Positions 1-14,774 of a DNA stretch of 64,000 nucleotides are shown one piece after another; position 1 is the first letter of the stretch; every line of letters starts with the position of its first letter. A model generated the notes under the pieces. That model searched no databases. It saw only the letters and a program-made list of their open reading frames with translations, and was not told the origin of the DNA. The position numbers were made by a program, and so were the translations under genes. The stretch comes from Serinus canaria (taxonomy: Eukaryota; Chordata; Aves; Passeriformes; Fringillidae): NCBI RefSeq assembly GCF_022539315.1, contig NC_066326.1, positions 15,950,601 through 16,014,600 of the forward strand. Direction: 5' to 3'.

Positions 1-3000
1 ATTAAGAGGTCATTACAGTTGCTTAAACCACAGGAGGTGAGTGAGGTTTGTTGTCTAGCTAAGTTTGGAAGTTTCCCATAAATGGTTTTGGTGAAGGCAT
101 AGAGAGTGTTGGCAACTTGCAAATTAGCCTTGAAGTTTGTTAAATAAAGGTCTTAAACAAATCCCCCTCAGGCTCCTGCTTTGCCTTCTCCTTGTGCAGC
201 ACCCTCAGCACACACATGGCTGGATAAGGTGAGTGTCTCTTGACCTTGACTTTTGGAGATGATAACCAAAAATCTGGTTGTTCAGGAGCAGCCCAGATTG
301 ATGTGAAAACAATAAATAATAAGCATGAGGAATCACACATGGAGAAAATCAGACAGCCTCCTAAGCCTAAATGTGGGGGCCTAATTCCATCCTTTTGTGT
401 GTCTTGGAGGCTTGATTGGAACACAAGCCAGTTCTGCTTCACATGTACACCCAGAAGTCTCCACAGTCAAGTCTGTTTCTCCCCCACATTGTTCTGTGGG
501 CTATGCAGCTATTTAGCTTTAAATACAATTAATTCTCTGCCTGTGCACTGCCTCTTGAGTTGATCTGACAGCTTTCCTAACTAGTCCCAAGTTTTGGGGC
601 TGTGGGCCAGATGAGGCAGGAGCAAATCTGAAATATATCAACAATGTCATCATGTTCTGTTCCCCTCAGTCTGGGCGGAGCTGCAGGTGAGCTGATGAAC
701 CCCTGGTTTATACAGGAATTCATCTTAAGGGTAAGTTGGGATTTCTTTTTGTACTCTGGATGCCCAGGAATGGCAGCTGGAAGCTCCTGCCCTCCTGACT
801 TTTCCAGCAAGCCTTTCTGAAGGGATCTGAGTTCCTATGCTGTGGAACACTAAACTTTGACCCCCACAGAGCTTCTCCTTCCAAGTTTTTCATATTTCAG
901 TTCAGTTTTTGAAAGAGCAGGGGAATTCACTGCACAGAAATTACCAGCAGATACTGGGCTAACACTCCAGCAGTTCCTGTGGGAAATTGCAAATGACAGG
1001 GGAAAAAGACAATCACACTAGACTTTCATGTAAATAGTTTAATTATATTTCAATGCTTTAAAACACAGAAACACTTGAATTAAATTACATCATAATGCTT
1101 CTGCTAAATTATACATCCAAGAACTGTGAGAGGAGGTGCTATGGAACTAAAAGAATATGAGCCCAGCAATTACCCACAATATTCTTTTAGTCTTATTATC
1201 TGCACTTCTTTACTCTTAAGGGCAGTCATCACAGGACAAAGCCTACCATCACAGGGAGAATGGTTCAAGAGAATTCCTGTGTAGTTGTGTTTGTTGTTGC
1301 ACTGCAGCACACAGAACTGGGAGAAGGGCACACACTGGGCTGAGGCATTGAAGAAACAGCTCATCTCACACTTGCTTTTTGTTGAGTTTAAAACAACCAT
1401 TGAAATTCCAAACCTGAGTTCTGGGGAAAATGCTGCAATTTAAGACAGCTGGACACCGCTACTGCCACATGCTTCCCTGTGCTGCTGCAGAGCCTGGAAA
1501 GGGGACAGGCAGTGAAGGGAGAAATCAGCTGTGGCTGCTCTCAGTGAGCACTTGCAGGAGCTGGCAAGTGTGTGTCTGTGTTGGGAGGTATTTGTCTCTC
1601 AGCTGATGGCTGGGAGTACCCACAGACACATTCCAAATTCTAAGGACCTAATCTGCATTACACTGAGTATTTGTACCCATGCAGCTTCCTTCCAGCAGCA
1701 TCCCCAGGGGCAAACAGCAGCAGCCTGGGAGTGCCTCCTGCCACATCTCCTGGCAATGAGGAGTGGGGCTGTTTTTCATACCCCAACCCCTACTCTACCC
1801 CCAGAAATCCCTAGTTCTAAAAAGACAGCTGGATACTGAAAAACTAAAGCAATTTAGCCCTGCAAAGCTGCCCTGAGGGAAGCTGGAAGAGGAAAGGCTG
1901 GTAAGGAGCTGTGCCCTGCAGGGGTCAGGGGCACAGGCCCAGGAAAGAGTCTGCATTTAATGAATCTGGGAAAAACAATCACACAGGGGAAGAACAAAAA
2001 CTAACAGCAGGTCCAAACTTGCTACAAAGCACATGGTACCTGAATTACCACTCTGAAACAACTCTTTGCATAAAGCTTTAGATCTGCATTCAAATTTTGG
2101 CTTTCCCTGATTCCCTTTTAACTGATGCTGTGGATGGAATAAAATCTGATTGACGATGCCTGTAACCACACAAAGATCAGGAGGTGATCAGGGCATAGCT
2201 GGGCACTGATGCTGCTCCCTGGCTGCTGTGCTGGTCTGCAGCACTTGGGGCCAGTGCCCACCAAAAGGCTTTCAGCCAACAGACCCCCACACTCTACTGC
2301 CACATGCCAAGGTGGCCAGAGACCCCTTGGCACTCTCTTCCTCCTGCAGCCGTGAAGGATGCACAGGCAGAGAGATGCTTCAGGGCTACAGGGAAAACCC
2401 CTGGCTTACCTGTCTAGTCCCACCTACCTGTTCCTAGCAGGTAACTCGAGCAGAGGCTAAGGCAAAGCTCTGTGTTCCCTTCAGCAGGAAGAAGAGAAGG
2501 CTCTGACTGCAGGTCCTGGCAGGTAAGGAAGTACAAACCAGCTGTTAGTCATCTCTGGGGGCAAACACTGGGTTGCTGTTGAGCCAATACATGTTTTTCC
2601 TTTTTTAAAAGAAAGTATTTCAAAGCTTAATGCTTTTTCCTGGATAACACTCTGCACTGTAGAAACTTCCCTGAGCCAAAGCAGGAAGGGATAGATGGTA
2701 TTGGAACCCTAGTTCTGCTCAACTCTTCTTTGTGGCCCAAGCACTTGTTCCTAGCTCAGCAGGGCTCACATAGCCAGACAGTGATAGTCCCTGGCTCTAG
2801 CTGTGTGAAATCCCCTCTGTCTATACAGTAGCTCTAATTTGGGATATTCAGCCACTTCCTCAGATTAAGATGTTATCAGCCAAATCTTCACTGTTTCACT
2901 TTTTCAAGCCAGTGAATTCCCCATGCTACAACATCACCCTGGGAGGTGATGTTTATCAGCAGCCACAGGCCTGGGAGGGGATAAATCCCATAGTTGTGTT

Positions 3001-3533
3001 CTCCTTGCTGTGCCCCAGGTCACCCCTCAGCTGGGGCAAGCAGCTCTCCTGGCTCAAAGAGGCTTTGCCACCAGTCCCCACCCAGGACTGGCCAGAGCTG
3101 TGGTCACTGGACAGAGAGGCTCATCCATCACTTTCCTTGGGGCCTGGGCACACAAAGCCAGTGGAGAAGTTCTCTGAAATGTGCACCTCTTTCCTTCCCT
3201 GAGCCAGAGAGCACAGCTCTGTGCTCTGACAGGGTAATCTACACAAAGCAGGCACTGTTCCTAAGCTCAAAGCTTGGTAGGTGGTGTCAGGCAGTGCCAG
3301 CCCAGAAACTGGAGCTCAGGAGCTTTTAATGGTAACACACACACCAGAAAATCACCACTGCCCTCACAAAGGGTTCATTTCCCAGAGTGATGGCACTTCC
3401 TGTGCCCATGTGTAACACAAACCAACAGGTGACCAGCTGGGCTCAGTGGATCAGCCATGCTTGAGGGAGTCACTGCTTTGTTGGTTTCATCCTCCTCATT
3501 GTCAGCAGGATCCTGGAGCAGGGCAGGGCCCGG
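1..3533. other. Flank downstream of C3orf18, no supported coding exon
   Basis: I read both strands and found no open frame with recognisable protein similarity. The adjacent C3orf18 coding sequence ends at 3534 on the minus strand, so the right part of this stretch should be its 3' UTR. A minus-strand ATTAAA at 3325-3330 is one possible polyadenylation signal, about 205 nt past the stop; others further left cannot be excluded. Base composition is ordinary, with a few short AT-rich runs around 1030-1110. The human neighbour on this side is CACNA2D2, but none of its exons is visible. Confidence 0.5.
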
Positions 3534-8087
<4,554 letters not shown>

Positions 8088-8248
8088 CCTGCCAGCTCTT
8101 GGTAGCTCCTGTTACCAAGCTGTTGTCCTCTCCCATCAGCTACAGGAGTGCAGAGCTGCCCTTCCAGTTGAGGGCCCCACGTGAGACCTCTCCTGCAGCA
8201 TCACCACTGATGGGTTTTCCTCAGGGTAGGAACCACACTGGACTTGGC

Positions 8249-11200
8249 CTAGGACAGAATGACAACAAATAAGCAATGCAGAGCTCTTGGAGACAGGCAC
8301 AACCTTTCCCACAGTTCCCCAATTCACCAGCAGTTTTTGAATGCCTGCTCAAAGTAAGAAAAATGGTTTTTAAGCTTACTGTGAGCCCCCAAAGTCATGC
8401 CTGATTCACTTGGAGTTGGTGATAACTCTCCCATCACTACTCCTTGTCTCTGGTGTGCTCCAGGCTGAACCAGGTGGTCTCTATCTGCCCCACAATAGAG
8501 CATCTTCATGCTTCTGTCTCTTTCTTTTAATTTTTGAAAAGTTGTATTGATCCCCTTACCAGTGGGAACATACCCAATGAAATGACACTCAGCTGTGAGG
8601 CATCCATATCTCAGGATGCTTTTTATTGAATCCAAAGTAGGAGTTCCCTGTTGTGGTGAATTCCTGCACTATCCATTGTCTCACTGCTGCTCATCCCAGT
8701 GCTCTGGAAAGGGTGGGTTGCATCAGTCCTCCATCTAAAGACACCAAGTATTTCTCAATCCCTCATGAAAGCACCCACTCAAGCTTAGTCATGCACTGGC
8801 AATTATCAATATAATTTTAAAATTAGTCCAATTTTGGACTGGAGTTGTGAAATTTGATAGATCTGTTCATGCTGAGAACATGAAAGGCTTTAATTGCTTC
8901 ATACTTCTATTGTGCAAATGATCAAGAGAGAGTTGCAAAACACCATGGGATGAGCCTATGGGAAGCATTTGCACACTTTGTTTATAAAAACACTGTATGT
9001 AACCTTAGATCATCAGCTGCTTCCCTGAAAACGCAGCTACCTCTGGAGCTGAGCTGACCTGAGAACTTCTGTAGCAGTTCTCTGGTAATTTCCCTGCAAT
9101 TTAGCAGACATTACATCTCTGGGCTGGAATGTAGCTGGGACAGAGGGGTTAGCGAGCTCTGAATAGAAAAAGATGTGCCTGCAAAGAGAAATGAGCCATT
9201 GTTCTGCTCCACTCTGTTCCATTCCAGGCAAGGTTACTGTGCAGTTCCCATACTGTGGTGCCTTACTGCTGTCCACAACTGCAGGAAGCAGCATGATCAA
9301 CATCTGCCACTAACAGCTGGAACAGGGAAACACCCCAGGCAAGCAGCACCAGCCTGTGCTGTGGTCAGTCAGCAGATGGAGCAGTCACCTCCACTTGTCC
9401 TGCAGCTCCCTGAGCAGGTAAATGCTTTGCCACTTATGCAGGGTCTGTCTCAGTCCCCTGGAAACAACTTTGTGAAGCAAAGGGGAATTCTGAAGTGCCT
9501 GGGAGACGCTGTCAAGCTCCCTGGAGTTTCCAGAGAAATGTTAAAAATAACAGTTCTGGTCTGGTCTCTCCTAACATTGTGCTGGGTCACGAGTCATTGC
9601 AGCTGAAGGGGATTGTGCCCTTCACTGACCATCAAGCCCTGCACTCTGCTTACACCACAGGGCACCTGGACTTCTCCAGCCACTCCTGACCACAGCAGAG
9701 CTCAGGTGCAGTACACACTTGGGCACAAAGATGGCAAACTTAAAATCAGTGTCACAACAACAGCAGCAGCAGCGACAGCCCAGCAGGGAAAGGGAAGGAC
9801 TTATTGAGTAGATCAAGCAGCTGCTCAGGCAGAATCCATCAATTTGTGCTATTCAGGGAAACTTTCCACAATGATAAAACCCATTTTTTAAAGGAAAAAA
9901 CACTGCCAAGGAAATAAAGAGTGGAAAAAGAGGTTAAGTGAAAGGAGTGAAGCAGACCCAAGAGCTTTGCAGAGTATGGCTCTAGGTCTTGAACAGCTCC
10001 TAAATTTTGGGAACAAAATGGGTTAGGCCTTCAGCTGAATGTGGTGTCAAAAAAGGCTGGGTTGAAATAAGCCAGCTGAAACTCTGGTCAAGGGAGAATG
10101 GGGACTCTTGCTCTTGGCATCCTGCTCATGCTGAAGGATTCCCATGCAAACAGACCTAGCTCTAAAAGAAGTCCTGCATCAAAGGTTTCTGACCTGACTT
10201 AGACAACCACTCCCAGGTTCACATAGGAATGTTTCTGCTCCCCAGCTCCTCCTGGTCCAGGCTGCAGACAGTCAGATAGAGGCTGAGTGCAAGGATGGCC
10301 CAGGGCCCAGAGCTTACACAGCAGAGCTGGGGGGGAATCATCTTTCCCCACCACCTGCCTTTCCCAGTTGTCATCCTGGTGCTGGAAGTTTGATCTGCAG
10401 GCTGGGCACACTCCAAGCCTCTGATGGCAGCTGTAGGGCCAGGGACAGCTACTACCTATCACTGGCAGGTTCCAGCATAGTCCACGCACAAATAGAACAG
10501 AAGAGGAACCAGATCCTCAGCTGCTGCCAGCTGGCATTGTTCCACTGCCTGCACCAAGAGAGCTTGCACAGCCAGGAGTGTTCTGTGCTGGGCTCTGCTG
10601 GGTCTGCAAATAAGGACAACACCTTTGTTTCTCTCCCAAGCCAGCATTTCCAAACTGAGCTCTGACTGATAGGTGCTGCTCACTTCTGAGATGCAGAAAA
10701 TTGTTTTGGGCCCCACCTTGAGCCTTTTCTGAAGTACTGGTTTTAATCTCTGTGCTGCTGTTTAATTTTGGGTGTGACAGGAACAGAGATTTGTGTCACA
10801 GGGATGAAAATGGGTCTCTGGATGAAGAATAACAAGTATAGTTTATTCATTACTTCACCAAGATGAAGTATTTGTAGTAACTCAGCAATGCAAGCGGCAC
10901 TGTGTTGCTGCTGGCAACGGGATGTGGCTTCCCAGTGGGTGAACTTTTGGCTTCCCCCACCTCTTCTCCAGAGCTGACCAGGCACCAGGGCAGCGACGAA
11001 GCCCCCGACCGTGTGTGCCCGCTGCCCCGGAGCTCTCCGGCTGTCACCCTCCCGCTGTCCGAGAAGGGCACAGTCCCATTCCCCCGGCCCAGGCGCGGGG
11101 ACCCTTCCCATCAATGTCACCGCTCCTCCGACCCCGCTCTGACACACACCGGATTAGCAGCGAGCGCCCTGGCCCCGTGCGCGCAGCGCCGCTGCCCGGT

Positions 11201-11506
11201 CTCCATCCCTGCGGGAAGTCCCTCCTTCCCTATCCCGAGAAGTTTCCGGGAGGATAACGGGTTACGGGGCCCTTCCCGCTGCCCAGGCGGCGCCGGCTCA
11301 GCCTCGGGCTCACAGCCGGCTTCCCGCGCGGCGCTACCGCCGGGCCCGCCCGGGGCCGGACCCCGAGAGGCCACGGCAACCCCCTAAGTGCCCGCGGGAG
11401 GGACGGGACGGCGCAGCCGACCACCCCCGCAGCGCAGCCCGGCCCGGCCCACCCCGCGCCTCCCTGGAAGCGCCCCCCGCGCCGGGGCGGCCGGGCCGGC
11501 ACTTAC
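8249..11506 (-). other. C3orf18 first intron
   Basis: About 3.3 kb between the CpG-island exon and the first coding exon. There is a short CAG/CAA run near 9757-9777. Open frames of 80-143 codons exist on both strands but none resembles a known protein or carries paired splice signals with conserved phase. GC content rises toward the CpG island from about 10.95 kb. Confidence 0.55.
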
Positions 11507-11640
11507 TGCGCGCTGCCGCCGAGGCGTCCGGTCCGCCCGGGGCGCGGGCGCAGCGGCCGCCGGGGGCCGCGCCCGGGGCCGCGGGGGCCGGGCCGGGCCG
11601 CGCCGCTCGGCTCCGCGCGCACCGCCGCTGGCCCCGCCCC
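11507..11640 (-). other. C3orf18: Probable C3orf18 non-coding exon 1 in the CpG island
   Basis: On the minus strand a consensus donor GCGCA|GTAAGT lies at 11507|11506 in very GC-rich DNA, upstream of the coding exons and divergent from HEMK1 exon 1. The right boundary (transcription start) is a guess. This is inference from splice consensus and position. Confidence 0.55.
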
Positions 11641-11660
11641 GCCGCACGTCGCCCCAGGCC

Positions 11661-11696
11661 ATTGGTCGGCGCCCGCGAGGCTCGGTTCGCGATTGG
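11661..11696 (-). promoter_or_regulatory. Paired CCAAT boxes (NF-Y-type), 31 bp apart
   Basis: ATTGGTCGGCGC occurs at 11661 and ATTGGTCGGCGC again at 11692, each an inverted CCAAT. Spacing is 31 bp, about three helical turns, so both face the same side of the helix. NF-Y binding is inference from the motif. Confidence 0.65.
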
Positions 11697-11699
11697 TCG

Positions 11700-11928
11700 G
11701 CGCGGCTGTCACTCATGCGCGCGGCGGTGGCGGGGCCGGCGGTGCGCGCGCCCGGGAGCGGCTCCGTGCGAGGCCGCTCCTTCACGGTCCTGCCGCGGGA
11801 CGGGAGGTGGCTCCCCACGGCTCCGGTCCCCGAGGCAGCCGGCTGTACCCCCAGCCCCACTGGGAGCCGGTTGGGCTCCCGTCCCCGAGGGAGCAGGCTG
11901 TGTCCCCGGCCGCGCCGGGAGCCATGAG
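11700..11928 (+). other. HEMK1: HEMK1 leader exon 1
   Basis: Exon 1 is assigned from the donor GCCATGAG|GTGAGG at 11928|11929 inside the CpG island. The left boundary (transcription start) is not determinable. Its last five bases, ATGAG, open a short upstream reading frame that continues into exon 2. A 70-codon ORF from 11715 ends at a TGA overlapping that ATG and would be translated only if transcription starts upstream of it. Confidence 0.6.
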
Positions 11929-12449
11929 GTGAGGCGTCGCTGTGCGCGCGCTCGCCTCAGAGCAGCGCCGGGCCCACTCTCGCCCCTCAGGCGAAGGGAG
12001 CCCCCGGCCGTGCTCGTGGTGTTTCATGTTTAGGGAGAGCTGAGAGGCTGGAAGAGGAGTCGCCTCCGGTCCCGGTGCTGCTCATAAATCTCGTTCACCG
12101 CCGCGGGTCGGCAGCTCCTGGCTGCCCTCCCCGATGTGGCCGCGGGGCTGTGCGGCGCCGGCTCAGCCGGCCACTGACAGCAGCTGGAACCGGACTTGGA
12201 CACTGCGAGCTCCAGCCCTTGCTCAAGCCTGTGTGCGGGGCAGGGCCGAGAGTGCGAGTGGTCGAGCCATTCCCCAGCCACCTGTGCACGTGTGAGGCTA
12301 CAGGGAGAGGGAGCCGGGGCTGAAAGGACCAAACCACGGAATTGCAGAGGGGAAAGGGAAATCTGCTTCCTCCCTGTGTGCAGACTGGTATTTGTACCAA
12401 GAAGTAGCATGCAGAGATTTTACATAAGTAGCTGGTCTCCTTTATTAAA

Positions 12450-12892
12450 GGAGACAAAACAAAGAGCCACTGGAGAGAGTCCAGCAGAGGGCAACAAAGA
12501 TGAAGGGTGTGAAGTATGTGTCTTATGAGGAGAGGCCGCAGGAGCTGAGCCTGTTTAGTTCGGAGAAAAGTGAGAGAGGATCTCATTAATGCATATAAGT
12601 ACTCTTAGGAGGTTGTCAAGAGGGTGATGCTCAGCAGCAGGATGAGGAGTAATGGCCATAAAGTAAAACACAAGAAGTTTCACTTCAACATTAGGAAGAG
12701 CTTCTTTATGCTGAAGGTGGCAGGGCACTGGAATAGGCTGCTCAGTGGGCTCATGCAGTCTCCCTCTCTGGAGATACACTAAACCCACCTGGCCGTGTTC
12801 CTGTGTCACCTTCTTTGGTTGGGAAGTTGGACTGGATGATCTTCAAAGGTCCCTTCTAACCCCCCAGCAGTTCTGCGTCTCTGTGCAAATTG
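12450..12892 (+). repeat. CR1 LINE 3' end
   Basis: The sequence reads through recognisable CR1 phrases: CAGCAGAGGGCAACAAAGAT, GAGGAGAGGCCGCAGGAGCT, then a GAAGAGCTTCTTTATG block, and TTGGACTGGATGATCTTCAA followed by GGTCCCTTCTAACCCC. It is a 5'-truncated insertion in HEMK1 intron 1, sense to the gene. The ends are read by eye. Confidence 0.93.
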
Positions 12893-14356
12893 TTTCAGCC
12901 GCAGCCAATTAAAATCTTCTCTGCCTCCCTTAGAACCTAGTGGTTGTTAATGTTTTATTCTTTTAGTGTTTCTCTTGTAGCAGTAAATGGGGCCTTGGAG
13001 TGGGAAGCTTCCCAAATAGATACTGTAGCTGACAGACCTGGGGGCTGTTTGTCTCTCTGCTGAGAGTAACACAGATGGTAAAAATGGGATCCTTGGGCTC
13101 TTAGAGCATCCATCCCTTTGCTAGGAGGGAGCAGGTAAGACAGTCTGGAGATCTTTGCTGCAGGGTATCCTTCTGCTGCTTCCCTGGGTTGTGTTTGATT
13201 TTACAGAGGAGGGCAGTGGAGGCTTGACTGTTTTAGGGTTTCCCTGTGCAGCAGGAGCAGGACTGTGGTGCCAGCGTCTGCCAGGCTGGAGCCAAGTTGG
13301 TCTCTCCAGCTCTCCCTGCAGCAGTATTCCTAGGGGGCAGCTGCCAGCTGCTCAGTAGTTGTTTGTGTGGTGATTTTTGGGAGAAATTGGAGTAGAGGAG
13401 GTTGTGGCCTCTCTGAGACAGTGTTGAAAAGCAACCATCAATAGCAAAATGGCAATGAGTGCTCAGGGAAACCCATAGTTGCTCCAGGGACTGTGAGTCA
13501 GAAAAGAGAGGGGCCCTCATTTCTCATGGATCACAACAGGAAAATGTGGTTGTTGTTCTGTTTGTCTCGAACAGTTCCAAGTGTGATATGCCGCAGCTGT
13601 TTTGTAAGGTTTCATTTCCTTTGTCTCCTGCAGTCATCTTGTTTGTTTTTATTCCCCCTCTGTCTGGCTCTGCCTCTTCTCTCCTTTAAGAGACCGACTT
13701 CCCTCTAGCAGGGTTTGCCCTTTGTGGCCTTTCCATCTTTCAAATGTTTCCCTTCCCTCTATTATGTTGTGAGGTTTACTCCTTCCTCTGCTCTTAGCAG
13801 TTCAGCTCTGGCTCCGTGTCCCCTTGTTTGTCCTCTGGGGATGGTAACAGTGTGAAACACCCTTGATCCATGAAGTCCAGGTCTTCTGTGAGCATCCCTG
13901 CCAACCTCTGACTTGTGGTTTATGAAGAGAGAGGAATAAAAGAAATAATCTAGGAGAGACTGAAGGTCTTCCTACAGGGAAACCAGGGTGATCCACCTGT
14001 GGGGTGGAGAGCCAAGGATTGGAGCTGAAGGTTGGTGTGTCAATAACTTTCTGGGACCTGGGATGGGCAGCAGATCTATGCCTGTGTGTGGGCAGCTGAC
14101 TTCTGCCCTGCCATGGGCACAGACTGGCCTCTGACCTCTGGAGATGGGCAGCTCTGGGAAGAAGCAGGTTGCAGGGTTTAGCTGGTTGGCTGTCCTGTGA
14201 GTCTCTTTTGGGGGTAGTCCTTTGTTACTGGTATAGTGTGAGTAATTGGTTTTGTGCTTGTGAGCTGGGATTAGGGCAAGCAGTCTGCATTCTGTCAGAG
14301 GGGAGCCTGTTATTTAGTAGACCTAACTCCTCCTCTTCCCTTGCCTTGTTTTCTAG
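12893..14356 (+). other. Right part of HEMK1 intron 1
   Basis: About 1.5 kb of intron downstream of the CR1 copy. T-rich and CT-rich runs occur at about 13,560-13,780. No exon, RNA gene or named repeat is recognised. Confidence 0.6.
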
Positions 14357-14774
14357 CCCAGAAGAGCTGCAATTGCTGTCCTGTGGAGAACCCACTGACT
14401 GTGGTCAGCTGGTGCTTAACCAGTAACCCATGATAGCACCAGGTGAATCTCAGCACTGACAGATCAGTAGGTGGCAACAAGGAACGGGTGTGGAAGCCAG
14501 AAACTTCACCACAATGAGATGCCTCACCCATCCACTGCTCAGGAAGTTGTTGAGCCTCCCACCTCAGTGTGTGCCAGGGCGAGGGACTCCAATGAAAGGT
14601 GCTGTGCTCTGTCCAAAGCAGTTGTTTCTGAAGCAGTGCTGCAGTGCAGGACCTGGGCTCGTGACTGCCACTGATATGGTCAACTACTGGCAGAAGGTGT
14701 TCGAGAAAAATGGGATCCCTGAAGCACAAGAATCCAGTCAATATATTGTGTCATTTGTCCTGGGAGCAAAAACA
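14357..14774 (+). CDS. HEMK1: HEMK1 exon 2, start codon exon (coding from 14514)
   Basis: Acceptor TTTTCTAG ends at 14356 and donor GTTAAG begins at 14775. The first 157 nt are leader. The ATG at 14514 lies in ACCACAATGA. It gives 87 codons in phase 0: a basic presequence-like start ([15 protein letters not shown]), then the conserved [20 protein letters not shown] block that matches human HEMK1. An in-frame GTG upstream at 14490 is not taken as a start. Confidence 0.93.

Larger units (their letters stand above)
10980..12280. promoter_or_regulatory. CpG island, bidirectional C3orf18/HEMK1 promoter
   Basis: This is the only strongly GC- and CpG-rich interval in the window. Divergent first-exon donors lie at 11506 (minus strand) and 11929 (plus strand), about 420 bp apart. 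Between them are a GC box GCCCCGCCCC at 11631-11640, two inverted CCAAT boxes inside the repeated ATTGGTCGGCGC context (11661 and 11692), and an NRF1-like CATGCGCGC at 11714-11722. No TATA box is seen. The arrangement is typical of a shared housekeeping promoter; NRF1-type sites are common at genes for mitochondrial proteins such as HEMK1. Confidence 0.85.
11924..14459 (+). promoter_or_regulatory. HEMK1: Two upstream ORFs in the HEMK1 leader
   Basis: If exon 1 joins exon 2 as called, uORF1 is 11924-11928 joined to 14357-14426 (24 codons, then TAA), starting MSPEELQLL. Its ATG has G at -3. uORF2 is 14430-14459 (9 codons, then TGA). The main ATG follows at 14514, 54 nt after uORF2. Such an arrangement usually lowers translation of the main frame; this is inference, and it depends on exon 1. 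Confidence 0.5.

Noticed and set aside
2485..2523. Exon-like 39-bp segment with flanking CTTCAG and GTAAGG on the plus strand
   Set aside because: Isolated, very short, with no partner exons or recognisable protein.
8324..8635. 103-codon minus-strand ORF in the C3orf18 first intron
   Set aside because: No similarity recognised, no matching splice phases to the C3orf18 coding exons, and no counterpart in human C3orf18.
11384..11860. Long GC-rich frames on both strands across the CpG island
   Set aside because: Absence of stops is expected from GC-rich composition; residues are almost all R, P, G, A.
11715..11927. 70-codon plus-strand ORF in HEMK1 exon 1
   Set aside because: Arg/Pro-rich product typical of GC-rich shadow frames; it ends before the splice donor and has no known similarity. 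It is relevant only as a possible extra upstream ORF.
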